From positions 1,067,541-1,131,540 of the forward strand of contig NC_053142.1 of NCBI RefSeq assembly GCF_016808335.1: a DNA stretch of 64,000 nucleotides, written 5' to 3'. Positions 35,775-46,929 of the stretch are shown here, one piece after another (position 1 is the stretch's first letter; each line of letters starts with the position of its first letter). The translations under genes were made by a program, and so were the position numbers. The stretch comes from Panicum virgatum (Eukaryota > Streptophyta > Magnoliopsida > Poales > Poaceae). The notes beneath the pieces were generated by a model. The model saw only the letters and a list, made by a program, of their open reading frames with translations, made no database searches and had not been told where the DNA came from.

Positions 35775-36411
35775 CTCCTGTGGCCAGCTACTGTGCTATT
35801 CATGCTCAAGAGCGCACTCTATTATCACATCTCATCCATGCTTCCGAGTAGTTGTCCTGGACAGCAGAATCATGGCCGGTGTGATTGATTGCCATTATCG
35901 CTGTGGTGCAAACTTAACTCCAGCTAACTATATGAAACATACCCGGTCTTGCAATCTCAGGGAACTCATGTGTCCGATGGCTATGTGTAGACAGAAGCCG
36001 TTTTTCTGGAATACGCTGACCTCTCATCTGATAAACCATCATGGGGTTTTTTATGAGAATATATCTTATGAAGGTTACAAAGAAGATATCCCCTTGATCC
36101 GTTGTGGAATAGGCGTTGTTTTAGAGGGTCAAGAGGAATACTTTGTTTTCTTCGTTACAGAAACAGACCTATACTTCATTTGGCTCGGTGATGCTGAGGC
36201 TAAACCTGATCTTCCAAGTTTCTTGCTCAAGGTGTTCTTATATCAGGCTGGTCCGGATGGGCGACCACGGGAGGAACTTGGGCACTACTTAAGTCCACAT
36301 CCAGCTAGGATTATGGACGTTATTCATCTCTGTGTGATCCCAAGTGTCGCCAATATCAATATTACACAACAAAGCTTCTACTTGCGGGTGTTGATAGAGG
36401 ATAGAGCCTGA
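35775..36411 (+). CDS. SINA/SIAH-like zinc-finger and TRAF-like protein, 5'-truncated
   Basis: From about 35872 an open frame (MAGVIDCHYRCGANL) runs to TGA at 36411. It has the spacing of a SIAH-type zinc finger: C-x3-C, then H-x4-C (MKHTRSC), C-x4-C (CPMAMC) and an H-x3-HH end (TSHLINHH). About 120 residues follow that could be the TRAF-like sandwich of SINA-like E3 ubiquitin ligases. No RING domain precedes it. Upstream sequence back to 35770 is continuous in one frame with the retrotransposon RNase H, which looks accidental. A noncoding AT-rich stretch after the stop resembles a 3' UTR. It could be a captured gene piece or a gene cut by the retroelement. Family assignment is by motif reading only. 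Confidence 0.45.
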
Positions 36412-37034
36412 GGCCTGATGGATTATTGAACTCTAGTTGGTTGTGAGGATGTTTTGTGGTGCGTGTGCTAATGGACTATGATGGACTATTATGTTTGTGT
36501 AATTTGAACAACAATATTGTGTAATTTATTGTAACCTACTAATCTTCTACAAGAAGATTTTTTTTAGCCATCCGTGGAGCTCAGCTGTTGTTTTTGGGTT
36601 TAAAAAAAAGAGAACGTGGGGAGGATGGATTCGGATATTTATTCGAATGTCAGATTTTTGGTCATTTTTCTTCGATTATGGACAAATAAGATATAGAATT
36701 TACTATGTAAATTCATAGCCTTATATTTAACATTGATCTTGTAAAGATTCATAAAAACTTAACCTCAAATTTATCATATATATTCTCAAATAATAGATAT
36801 AAAAATTCGAATACGGATCGGATACGGATTCAAATATTTTTTTCACCTTTTTAATTGTAGGGAGCAAATAATGCATAAAAAAATTTATACAAAATTTTAT
36901 TTTTATGTGTAATAATATGTTTGATAATATAAAAAAGATTAATATAAAATTTCAAGCATATCTATTTTAAAATATCAAATTCGGATGTTTAGATCCACCC
37001 TGTGGGCCCTTGCATACCCTTATGCTGATAGCTG
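36412..37034. other. Probable 3' UTR and AT-rich spacer
   Basis: After the stop at 36411 there is transcribed-looking AT-rich sequence. From about 36620 there are ATTCGGATAT and CGGATCGGATACGGATTC phrases reminiscent of the subterminal repeats of the hAT element at 23143. No complete ends were found. Confidence 0.35.
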
Positions 37035-37656
37035 TCCGGCTGCTCATCCGTCCCCGGCTTCTCGGCAGTCCGCATCCATCCGCCGCCGCTCTCTCCTCCG
37101 CTCGCCCTCGCTCGGCGCATCCTCCTCCCCAAGCCCAGCGCGAGCCGCCGCCGCTCTCTCCTCCGCTCGCCCTCGCTCGGCGCATCCTCCTCCCCAAGCC
37201 CAGCGCGAGCCGCCGCCGCTCTCTCCTCCGCTCGCCCTCGCTCGGCGCATCCTCCTCCCCAAGCCCAGCGCGAGCCGCCGCCGCGAGGATGGATGTCCAC
37301 TGTGAATTGTGCTGGCGCAATTTCTCCGACTTAGTTCAAAATTTTCAGGCTCATTTGCGCGACAAAAAAACCGGGTATATACTAATCGCAATCGCAATAG
37401 TCTTTTTTTTATGATTTTTGGTTGTGTCGTAGCGCTAATAGTTTCCTCTAATCCATTCCTTTATCTACTGCTTCAACAGGTGCGCGCAGGAAGCGGCTGC
37501 AAATGGATGTGCTGAATGTGAGCATCATCTGGGCCGCATGCCGCCATCATCACCAAGCGCCGGACCATCAACACGGCCATCAACAAGGCAGTCAACAGGT
37601 CAAAGCTCCGGGGCATCAACAACACGGTCGCCACGTCAATGGGCCTATCAAATGTC
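37035..37656 (+). repeat. Right arm of the ~620 bp inverted duplication
   Basis: Partner of 2187-2801. It spans the leader, three 65 bp units, exon 1, intron 1 and the first part of exon 2 of the SUMO protease gene. Confidence 0.85.
37078..37272 (+). repeat. 65 bp GC-rich tandem repeat, three copies, upstream of exon 1
   Basis: The AGCCCAGCGCG end of each unit falls at 37142, 37207 and 37272. The array lies 17 bp before the ATG at 37289, so it is core promoter or 5' UTR. It is the reverse complement of the array at 2571-2765. Confidence 0.9.
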
Positions 37657-40600
37657 GAGTACTAGTGCTCCTGAGCCATCAACAGCTTCTAGACGAAGCA
37701 CCTCATCAAGAGGCAAAAATGTATGTTCCCTAAGGTCCCTCTTATAAGAAAATGACATGGCATATTAAACTTTTGTAGTATATAGCAGAATGCCCATGCA
37801 TTACTATTGTGTTGCATTTTTTCCTATTCCATTCGTAGTTCTTAAAATTTCTATCATTATATTTTTTTTATCGGGCCCAACGAATATTCTCTACATTTTT
37901 TCCTAAAGAACTCGTCAAAGTTAGAGAGGTTTGGCTGTATGAGATATAATTTGGAACAAGCTGAATGATCAAATAACATGTCCAAAAGTTAAGTGTTAAA
38001 TAAAAAAGAACGGGTTAATGAGGGCAATAATCTCTCAATATACATACTATCATTATTGTAAAATATAAGTCATGTTTGGTAATTCTTGTTATTCCCAATT
38101 CCCCGCTAGGCGCCGCCGCCGCACTATGTGGCATTGAGCGTGATGACTGGCTAGGGCCTCATTCCACAGGTGGCGGTGCATGAGATTGAGAAGTCATGAT
38201 TCGACTAAGGCTGTTTTTTTTCTTGAGCATGCGGGAGAGCTGCGTATCATTGTATTAAGAAGAAAAAGGATGGAGAACCCAAAAAAACACACGCCCAAAG
38301 GCATGCAGACAGACAGTACCGAGTAAAAAAAAAGTATGAAGGACAGTAACTAAAAACAACCTCGACTAGCCAAGCTTAACTTGGCTCAGGCTCAAGGCCC
38401 AATGTCATGATTCGACCGAGGCTGTAGCTACTGCCTCCACGTCCCAAATCTGTCAGGAAGGTCTGCCCAGAGCCCACTAGCCACTAGGCCACTTGCTTGG
38501 CGCATTCTTCATCCTATTCGTAGGCCACCGACCTCGCACCTACACGGTCGTCGCCACATGCTGGTGACACAATTTCATGACCCTTATTAATCCTCCTTGT
38601 GGGCTAGAGCATGGGTTAAATCTTAAAGGTTCAATATTTGCTTTGTTTGCTGCTAATTGTGCCTGGTATGTTAGGGTATTGATTAGAGAACTTGGGGAAT
38701 TTGGGGGTTTCAATACCCCATTCGATAGAATGAGTTGCCTTAAGAAAACCCACTTCAAACTCCAACCAGTCAATTTTCTCTTTTCTTCTACTATATTCTT
38801 GTAATTGATTATAAACACCGTAAACATATTATTTATTCAGTTTTAACCACATTTTTGAGGTGTGTGTGGACCACAAGTGTTGATCTGATTTCATGGTTCA
38901 GGTTCAAGTTGTTCTATTGGACACAGATACATCCATTGAAAGGTAAATAAGTTGATGCAGTTCTTCATTTTTCGTATGTGGGAGCTTCCATAAGTTGCCT
39001 ATGTTTTACTAATTCCATACTTTTTTAGGGATGGAGTGAAGGTACACTATCCTTCAAGGTTAGCATGAGAACTAATAGAATTCTCTGACCTTACTACTTT
39101 TACAAAAATAAGCCATTTTTTGTCCCAAGCAATGGACTCCTACAACTTTGGTCCCTACATACCAAATTTGGTCAGATTCAATCCTAACTTACATTGCCGT
39201 TTAGGTAGAGATCCTCTGACCAGGAAAAAATGGTTTTTGACCTAGAATACTAGTCTTTTCTGAAACAATCCCGAGATTAATGTTGGTCAACTCTGGTCAA
39301 AACAACTGTTTCGGTCATAGTGGATAGTTCTACACAATATTGTAAGTTTAGGACTGTTTCTATGCATTCTAATATTTTAGGGATCAAAAGTTACTGGTAT
39401 GAAGAAAAGGTTCTTTCCTAATTTTCCAACTTTGGAGCGGTATATATCTAAATGAACTTTTTTATTTGTAAACCATACTTGATGCCTTTTCTTCTTGTTA
39501 ACAGGGGACATGATGATTCCATAGAACTTTCTAATGAAGATCTATCATGCCTTGAGTCTGAATCACAATTGTCCTCGCCTATAATGAACTTTTACATTAG
39601 GCAAGTATTGTTCTTTTGATACTTGTGTTTACAAGAAGCAAGTAGCAAGCACAGTCGATCATATATTTATGCATCATCCAGTAGTAAAGGTTGTTAGCTA
39701 GCGTCATTTTTCTCCGTGGCCTTAGCAGGATCGAGATCCTTGGCCATGATGGGTGTTTATGGGTGGTCGGTGGGCAGCCCAGCCAACCCATTTACCTCTC
39801 AGGGCAAGGGCTAGGGATAATTGGAGATAAGGACAGTTAGAGATGTTAAAAATAATCCCTGTGTTCTTGCTAGTACTAGTATTAGTTTAATAGCTAGCAA
39901 CTAGCATGGTTCAGATTCTTAGTTTTAATTTCCATGTTCTTAGCATATGCATCAAATTTCTGAATTCATTTCCAGTGGCCCTGTACAAGTTACAATGACA
40001 TCTCGTAGGTACCTATGGGAACAAATGCCATCAATTAGTAGAATAAGAGGCAATTACCACATTTTCAACACATACTTCTTCAACAAACTTGAAGACTTTG
40101 CATCAAAGGGTTCAGAGGTAACTTTGTATAATTGTATTAAATTCCTATATTTTTATTTATAAATTCCTACCATCTTTACTGTGTCTCTGTCCCATGAAGA
40201 GTGCAATCCTATAGCTTTTTTTAGGTCAGGTCAGTGCTAAGACCAAATGATGCATGTGCCCCTCACTTTAAGAGTTGTTGACACGCTTGTTTAGTTTCCT
40301 GGATGGATGAGCACTGCATGCCGCCATGCGATGGCCTCAATAGCTAGAATTGCATTCTTTTGGGGAAAAATTTTAAACACTAGGAATGCACTTTCATGGG
40401 ACTCCATGGGACAGAGGTGATTTTTTTGGATAAGCTTCAAAATCCCATGCTTTGAAGTTTGAACGCTACAGTTGCTATATTGATTTCTCACTATATATTG
40501 CACAGTGGTTTCCAAGATGGGCACCTAGGAAGATGAATATGCATGAAATGCACAATACAAATATCTACCACCATAGATGAACACCCATGGATCCAAGCCA

Positions 40601-43600
40601 ATGATGCTGGGAATGGTCTGTTGCCACAGTAACCCATAGAGCTACATTGCTGCTTTTGCAGCTCAGAAACAGGACAATGTTAGAATAATCAGGCTGCTCT
40701 TGCCCTGTTTCTAGTCAAGGAGCACCGCTCCATTTACCTTTGGCCTTGCCCTGCACGCTTAAATCTTTGACTGCAGATGAGGTAGAACTAGTACTAGTCA
40801 TAGTATTATGAACATACTGACTTGCAGCAGCAACCTGCAACCTTGGTGATAGTAGTTGGAAGCATGGCCTGCATGGCCAAGTTATGGCCCAAGCTGCAAA
40901 CCAGTTCAGCAGCACCTAAATCATTGTGTGCCCAGTTTTCACCCCACTGTAAGTGTGTGCGCACATGAGCCTGTGAGCTCTTTGGGCCAGTGGTGCTCTG
41001 TTCTCCCTTCTTCCCTCAGCCGAGTGAGAGTGACTGGGAAGGCAGATGCAGAAGCTAACAAACAATAATAGCTAGCTGCTACTACTACTACTACAACCAC
41101 ACCTAAAATGTCTCTAGAGAGAACAGCAGCTTGCTTAGTCCATGTAGTTCAGTAGTCGACCAAATTTTGTTTAAGAGAAAAATTTACTATCTCCCCCCTT
41201 AATTTGTTTTCTTCGCATTTTTGGATCTTCTCTTCACATAGCCCAACTTTCTATTGCACCTCCAAATTGGACTAGTACTGGAGAGAGCCAGCGAGCCAGT
41301 TGAACTCATCATGATCTTGTCTTAGCTTGAACTTGTCTCACCTACCTAACACCCTGGACTTCCCTGCTAGCAATATGGGGCTGGTGAGGAGGCTGGTAGC
41401 TCTCTAACTCACACAAGCTCGCTGGAGCAACTCACACTCATATAGAGAGCCACAATGCAGTAACACACACAGTTTTGAGCTGATAGCTCACTGGTTTTGG
41501 GCTGCAATATGCTGCAGCTTCCTGCCCCCTTTGCCTCTTATTTATAGCTGAAAGTGATACAAGAAACAGCCCTGGAGGCTGGCTTACAAACTAAGGAAAA
41601 GACATGACTTGACTCCTAGTTGACTGCTGCTGCTTGCTGTCTACGGCAGCTGCTTCTTGCCTAAGAAAACTTACTGCCTAAGGGACTGTACAGCTAGCTA
41701 GTAGCTACTAACTTACACTAGTACTAGCAAGAACACAGGGATTATTTCTAACATTCTCCCCCTAATCCTTGTGTAAACCTCGATTATCCTGGCTTGGTGT
41801 GCACACCCTGCCTCTGAGAAGCTCAGAGCACCCTGATTATCATCAGAGTTATTATAACAGGTTGTGCTTTTATTACTGAGGGCTAGAATACCTGGTTTCT
41901 AGCTCTGAGTGTTTTTGTGTGTGCGCTTTGGGTGTGGGGGGATGGGGGTGAATAGTTTTTTTCTTGGCCGTTGCAATTGATTATTGTACAGCTCTTTCAC
42001 TGTAAAATGAATGAAAACTTTATTAGTCACTAGTCACTCAGTGGGATCAACATATATGAATTATCCATACATTTATTTATGCTAGTTGTTGATTTTTATT
42101 TCTGGTTCTCAAGGTGGACAGCGCTGATTGTTTCTTAAAGCTGAGAAGATGGTGGAAGGGTGTGGATATATTTAGGAAGGACTATATACTGTTTCCTGTG
42201 CATGCAGAGTAAGCCTTTTCACTATATCATTGGTAAAGATAATTATTGTAGATATCCACCTTTTAGTTGATAATTCTTTGCACTAGAAAAGTGTAATTTC
42301 GAAAATACATTCACCATGAGGCTGATGAGGACCTTCCTTGACTATTTAGAACTTGGGAAGGGGCTTCAACCATTATTTTGTTCAATGTCTTTTTTAAATA
42401 TTTTTATGATTTAATCTTTTTGCCTAGCTGCCATCAAGGAATTAAAAATAAAAAGCTCAAGCTAGAATGCAATTAGATCATTGGACACTTCTTGGCAAAT
42501 AGCATAGAGCTGGATGGATGCACTTGGCAGTTGGCGCAGTTTGTGCAGGCTGGTTGTAAGTCGTAACAAACGCAATAGGAAAGTTGTTCCCAGGTTTCAA
42601 GATGTTAAGGCTCATATATTATATGGACTTGAAGAATGATGACCACTTGGTGTAGTTAGGGTTCTTCAGGGACAGGGTGACTAGAACGTGGGAACGAACG
42701 GTGATGGTGGCGTAAGGGTTGAGAAAAACCGGCATCGTAGAGGAGATGATGGCACCGGAGTTGTCATGGGACTGAGAGGTCATAGAGCTAGTAACGGAGT
42801 CTGTCGACATGGCACCGGGTGGGAGAGGGCACAGTGCAGGGGGAGGGGGGTTGGCGGGTGTAGGGGGAGGGGGAGGGGCGCCGGTAGCAGGGTGTCCGAC
42901 GGCGCAGATGGAGGTGCAGCGGAAGGGGCCTGGGGCTGCATGGAGGTGTAGGGTGCCAGCGGCTGAGGTAGTCAAGAAGGCTGGCGGCTAGGGTAGGGGA
43001 CTAGGGGTGCCAGCAGCAGGGAGAGGGGGGTGCCGGCGGCTGAGGGCTGGTGGCTGAGGTAGGGAAAAGGCCGGCAGCTGGGTAGGAGAGAGGGCTGGCG
43101 GCTAGGGCAAGGGGGAGCCGGCGGCTAGGGTAGAAAAAGGAACCCTAGTCTTGTGATACCATGTAGAGAATTGGATAGGAATGGCACACACCCTAGAGGG
43201 GGTGACTTTCATATATATATGGGCAATATGGCTTGGGGTATATACAAGCCAAGTAAATACAATATGGCTTGGAGTACAAGTCAAGTAAATACAACTTATA
43301 CAATCTCTAATAGGGTGATTATCTTCTCTAATCCCAAGGTTTGTAGCACAAGAAACTGATAAAACCACCATCTGGTATCTGCCTTGTTATGAGTCACTAG
43401 GCTGATATATATACACAGGAAATATGCACAAAACCCCTTATACTATAGAGAAATACAAAGAGACATATCTACATATACATCTAACACCCCCCTCAAACTC
43501 AAGATGGATCAAGCACACTGAGTTTAACGTGTGCCCGTGTTCGTGTGTAATAGACATCAACACCAATATGCTTAGTAAGCTCGGCATAGAAACATAAACA

Positions 43601-46487
43601 CCAAAATCTGCAAGCAACCACCATAACCAAACCAAACCAAGAGCCGTCACACGTCACAAGAGCCATAGCATGCAACTCAGCCTGTGCACCACGAGAAAGT
43701 CACAAAGACGCAAACCACGCATATGCCATCACATGCAAGGGAACCACGTATATGCCATTGCATGTGAGGGACCCACACACGATAGTTGGTGCCACCAAAG
43801 AGCAGCAGACAGCGCAGAACAGGAACAACACCCCTGTTCGCAGGAGTCGAAGAAGGCACCATGAGGATATGGCACCAGGGGACAGCAAAAGTGTGAACAA
43901 ATAGTGGTGGTCGACGGCAAGAGCGCAGTGAGAACAGCGGCACAAGCAGTTTTTTTTCTTTTTCTTTCTTTCTTTCTTTCCTTTCGCACAAGAGCATGTA
44001 AGGGATCGAGTCACGGCAGAACATATTTCTTTGCTATAGCATTCACTATTCAGTTGATAGTTGCAGAAAACTGATCTTTTTTACTTGTATTTGCTAGGAG
44101 TTGTGCTTAAAATTTATTTTGCATGCATCTTTCCCTTCAGTGATGTAGGGAGTGGGACATGAACAAACCATCTTGTGAGAGATATATGTTGTAATGTTTT
44201 ATTGTAGGCTGAGCCTTTTTTTTTAATTTCATGTGGTGGTACAGTGCACACTGGAGCTTGGTCATCGTATGTATGCCAGCCAAAGAAGACCACTCTGGAC
44301 CCATGGTGCTTCATTTGGATTCACTGAAGGGGCAGGTTCACCAGAGCAAAAATATTTTCATCGTCGTTGACAGGTCCATGAATACGAAATCTGCGAACAG
44401 CTGTACTTATTGTATTCCTGTGTTTTTTTGACAAGTAAAACACAAATGCACAAATTTGATAAGGCCTAACATTTTATTTCACTCTGTTCTATATCATTGT
44501 TCAAGTCTCACTACCTCCATTTTAAAATATAAGGAATGTTTTGGTTTCAGGTGCCAAACTTTGTAATTTGACTTACAATTAATCAAACTATGTGTAGCTT
44601 TATTGTTCAAAAGTTACATCACAACATCAATCGATTAATACTCCTTCCAATCACAAATGTATGGTATGACACGGTTGATTTTTTTCCACAACTTTGATCA
44701 TCCGTCTTATTGAGTATGATTTGTACTTTTACATATTTAAATAAATTTTAATAAGCTGAGTGATTAATTTTTTTAAAAAAAGTCAACCGCGTCATACGTT
44801 TGGGAACGGAGTGAGTACTTCACATTGCTTTCCATACAAAACATTATTGAATCAATGTAATATATAATAACTAATAAGAGAAAGTTACTGTCAAAATCCA
44901 CATTTAACACTTTTTTAGACCAAAACACGCCTTATGAATTGAAATGAGGGAATTTTTTTGCATTTGAATGTAACTGCTGAGTAATATGAGAAATTTGTCC
45001 CAAAAAACAAGTCATCTTGTGTATGCAGAACTAATTGATTTGATATATTACCTAAAATAAAGGCCAAGCAATCCATTGCATGCTTTACTTTCTCTTTTTC
45101 ATGCACAGTTCTGATTTCCTATCCTATTTAAGAGGGGTATTGTGGTCATTTTAATGGTCCATTAATTTGTCCAAAAAATTCTAGAATGACTTGTTTTCTG
45201 GGGCAGAGGGAGTATTATTTAGTGCATCCATTTTTCTCTTCTATATGTGTGACAATGTACACTATGTTGTCAGTGTTTTCGCTTTTTTTGCAATATTATT
45301 TCATGCATCCATTTTTGTTGTTGTATATGTCTAATAATGTACACGATACACGATATTGTCAGTGTTTTTGCTTTTCGTTGCAGTATTTTATGTAATTGAT
45401 GTAAATGTTGGTTTTTTTTTGTAGATTCTTGAAAACGGAATGGATGCACCTGAATGGAAAGAACCTTACTAGAAAAATTGTGAAAAAATCGATCAATGTA
45501 ACCGTTCTTCATTTGATGCGTAAATACTTGAATAGTTGTTTTTATTTTTGTTTTCAACACATCAAATATTCCTATTTGGTGTATATACTTGAATAGTTAT
45601 TTTTATTTTACCACATCAAATGTGCCTATTTGGTTCCATCTTCTGACATTACACTATGCCCACTTCAGAAGATTACATAACAAAGCGATTATATATACTT
45701 CTGATAAAACAATTATATAACCATCTGCACAAATATACATATATTGCTGACAAAATAGCTTGCAATGTTGGGAAGAATGATCTTTTTGGATATGCAATAG
45801 ATGCTAAGATTACCACTTGGAGGTTCCATGTGTTGCAGATTGTTGGGTGGTAGAGTCTCTTCTATTTATTTATTGATTTATTTGAATGGATACAAACCAC
45901 GCATTATGCATGGGTGAATAGATCTAAATCTCTTTAACACATTTCTCTATTACTTATCCCAAAGCCTTTTGGAGGTATTCCGGCATTAGAAATACAAGAC
46001 AGAATAAATTGCCAAAAATAATTGGAACAGAAGTTTTAGCCATCATAACAAAAATAAAATAGCTTGTGCCATCAATATTTGTTGGAAGTCGCTATCCTCT
46101 TTGCATATGTGCTGTTTTGAACACGTGGATTGAAAGTGATTTTAATTGCTCTTGCATTCTTACCCTTTGTTACTAGGTTCCACAACAGGAAAATGGATAT
46201 GACTGTGGTCTGTTTGCTTTATTCTATATGGAGCGTTTTATCCAGGAGGCACCTGACAGGTTTTGCAGGAAAGACCTTTCTACGGTTAGATACTATTTGT
46301 TGCTTTCTTTATTTTTTATATGTATGCTTCACTGCTTTCTAGAACACACTCGCCGGATCTGGCCATCTTATTGTGTCTTATTTTCTACTAGTTTGGCAAA
46401 AGATGGTTTCGACCAGAAGAGGCTTCAGAGTTGAGAAAGAAAATGTTTGATCTGCTGCTTCAGTTGTTCGAGAAAGACAACCTATAA
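37289..46487 (+). CDS. OTS/ULP1-type SUMO protease (C48 peptidase), 11 exons
   Basis: Exons: 37289-37374, 37480-37720, 38902-38942, 39029-39058, 39505-39600, 39976-40117, 42114-42208, 44245-44373, 45425-45497, 46177-46284, 46392-46487. They total 1137 nt, splice phases match at every junction, and no stop occurs before TAA 46485, giving 378 residues. All introns are GT-AG except the one after 39600 (GCAAGT donor). The protease domain shows SSPIMNFYI, NYHIFNTYFFNKL, LRRWWKGVDIF, the catalytic His in DAHWSLVIV, Asp in LHLDSLKG, and Gln/Cys in VPQQENGYDCG, ending FGKRWFRPEEASELR. This matches plant OTS1/OTS2-type proteases, nuclear enzymes that mature SUMO and remove it from targets (family knowledge). 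The N-terminus (CELC, CAECEHH, Ser/Thr-Arg-rich) is short and shared with the gene at 1874-2554. Introns hold LINE, LTR, copia and Stowaway insertions. Expression is not shown. Confidence 0.85.
38214..38403 (-). mobile_element. LINE 3' end with 21 bp target duplication (intron 2)
   Basis: Minus-strand L1-type 3' UTR ending with AATACAATGATACGCAGCTC and an A-run (T-run on the plus strand at 38214). It is flanked by GTCATGATTCGACTAAGGCTG-type direct repeats at 38193-38213 and 38404-38424 that differ at two positions. It is strongly 5'-truncated and sits in intron 2 of the SUMO protease gene. Confidence 0.85.
39846..39905 (+). mobile_element. LTR start fragment (copia-like) in an intron
   Basis: TGTTAAAAATAATCCCTGTG followed by TTCTTGCTAGTACTAG matches, inverted, the LTR end at 41754. 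Only about 60 bp remain. Confidence 0.55.
41100..41754 (-). repeat. LTR in minus orientation with TATA box and polypurine tract
   Basis: On the minus strand the sequence starts TGTTAGAAATAATCCCTGTG at 41754, directly preceded by AAGGATTAGGGGGAGAA, a polypurine tract. A TATAAATA box lies near 41540 about 210 bp into the LTR, a typical U3 distance. The downstream end is not resolved; the left limit given is approximate. It lies in intron 6 of the SUMO protease gene. Confidence 0.6.
42610..43660 (-). mobile_element. Ty1/copia remnant with internal-LTR-internal structure
   Basis: Reading the minus strand: the 3' end of a copia pol (ELTKHIGVDVYYT, then KLSVLDPS), a polypurine tract GAGTTTGAGGGGGG (43487-43500), an LTR (43162-43486), a primer binding site TGGTATCA (43154-43161) touching the LTR, and then a gag start (42975-42619, ending VTLSLKNPNYTKWSSFF). 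A normal element has internal sequence on only one side of each LTR, so this copy derives from a tandem or one-LTR circular form. Both internal flanks are truncated. It lies wholly in intron 7 of the SUMO protease gene. Confidence 0.75.
43162..43486 (-). repeat. Single copia LTR between two internal remnants
   Basis: 325 bp, TGTTAGATGTATATG to TTCTCTACA on the minus strand. A polypurine tract adjoins one end and a TGGTATCA primer binding site adjoins the other. The sequence contains (AT)n near its 3' half. Confidence 0.8.
43951..43984 (+). repeat. (TTTC)n microsatellite
   Basis: A T-run followed by TTTC/CTTT repeats over about 34 bp, intronic. Confidence 0.8.
44514..44950. mobile_element. 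Stowaway-like MITE, interrupted by another Stowaway
   Basis: Left end CCTCCATTTTAAAATATAAGG leads to GTTTTGG. The right end in reverse complement reads CCCTCATTTCAATTCATAAGG then GTTTTGG, giving imperfect inverted repeats. TA precedes the left end; the right TA is not conserved. The interior is interrupted by 44641-44815. Confidence 0.65.
44641..44815. mobile_element. Stowaway MITE nested in an older Stowaway
   Basis: Ends CTCCTTCCAATCACAAATG and (reverse complement of the right end) CTCACTCCGTTCCCAAACG share inverted-repeat similarity that continues through GTATGACRCGGTTGA. Flanking dinucleotides are TA on both sides (44639-44640 and 44816-44817), the Tc1/mariner-type duplication. Confidence 0.8.
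44990..45213. mobile_element. Stowaway-like MITE
   Basis: The right end in reverse complement, CTCCCTCTGCCCCAGAAAAC then AAGTCAT, pairs with TTGTCCCAAAAAACAAGTCAT at the left. TA follows the right end. The left terminus is eroded. Confidence 0.6.
45224..45383 (+). repeat. 80 bp imperfect tandem duplication in intron
   Basis: GCATCCATTTTT at 45224 and 45304 start two similar units containing AATGTACAC and TGTCAGTGTTTT. They lie shortly before the exon at 45425. Confidence 0.7.
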
Positions 46488-46762
46488 TGTAAACCTTGTG
46501 TACTTGAATCATCTCGTAGTAACAATCAGGGCAAGATCTTACAAAATCCATTCATAGCCATGGAATGTGTTGATTCATCTGATCTCTCTGTTCTGCATTT
46601 CGACCAGAAGAGGCTTCAGAGCTGAGAAAGAAAAAATGTTGGATCTGCTGCTTCAGTTGTTCGAGAAAGAAACTATAATGTAAACCTTGCGTACTCGAAT
46701 CATCTTGTAGGCACAATTAGGGCAAGATCTTACACAATCCATTCATAGCCATGGAATGCGTT
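46407..46762 (+). repeat. Tandem duplication of the last exon end and 3' UTR (offset 191 bp)
   Basis: 46407-46571 (from TTTCGACCAGAAGAGG through the stop codon to CATGGAATGTGTTG) recurs at 46598-46762. The second copy has small indels that break the frame, so the first copy is the functional terminus. The duplication supplies a second potential 3' end. Confidence 0.9.
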
Positions 46763-46767
46763 GTTCC

Positions 46768-46921
46768 TAGGGATGCAAGTGGGTACCCATTAGTATTTTT
46801 GGGTTTCTTATTTTAGTTTATTTTCTCTCCCAAACTAATTACATAGCATGTTATTCTAGTTTATTTTATTAAATTTTGGGTCGACCTAATGACCCAAAAA
46901 AACTTGGGAATTGCAACCCTA
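46768..46921. mobile_element. hAT-like MITE, 154 bp
   Basis: Ends TAGGGATGCAAGTGGG and (reverse complement of the right end) TAGGGTTGCAATTCCC. The 8 bp flanks GTTGTTCC (46760-46767) and GTTGTTTC (46922-46929) differ at one base. Confidence 0.85.
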
Positions 46922-46929
46922 GTTGTTTC

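Noticed and set aside
36967..37414. Long open frames over the second GC-rich triplet
   Set aside because: Same composition artefact, seen on both strands. The only frame kept is exon 1 starting at 37289.
43677..44024. Overlapping minus-strand frames of about 100 codons
   Set aside because: They are built on a (TTTC)n microsatellite and flanks. No domain; intronic.
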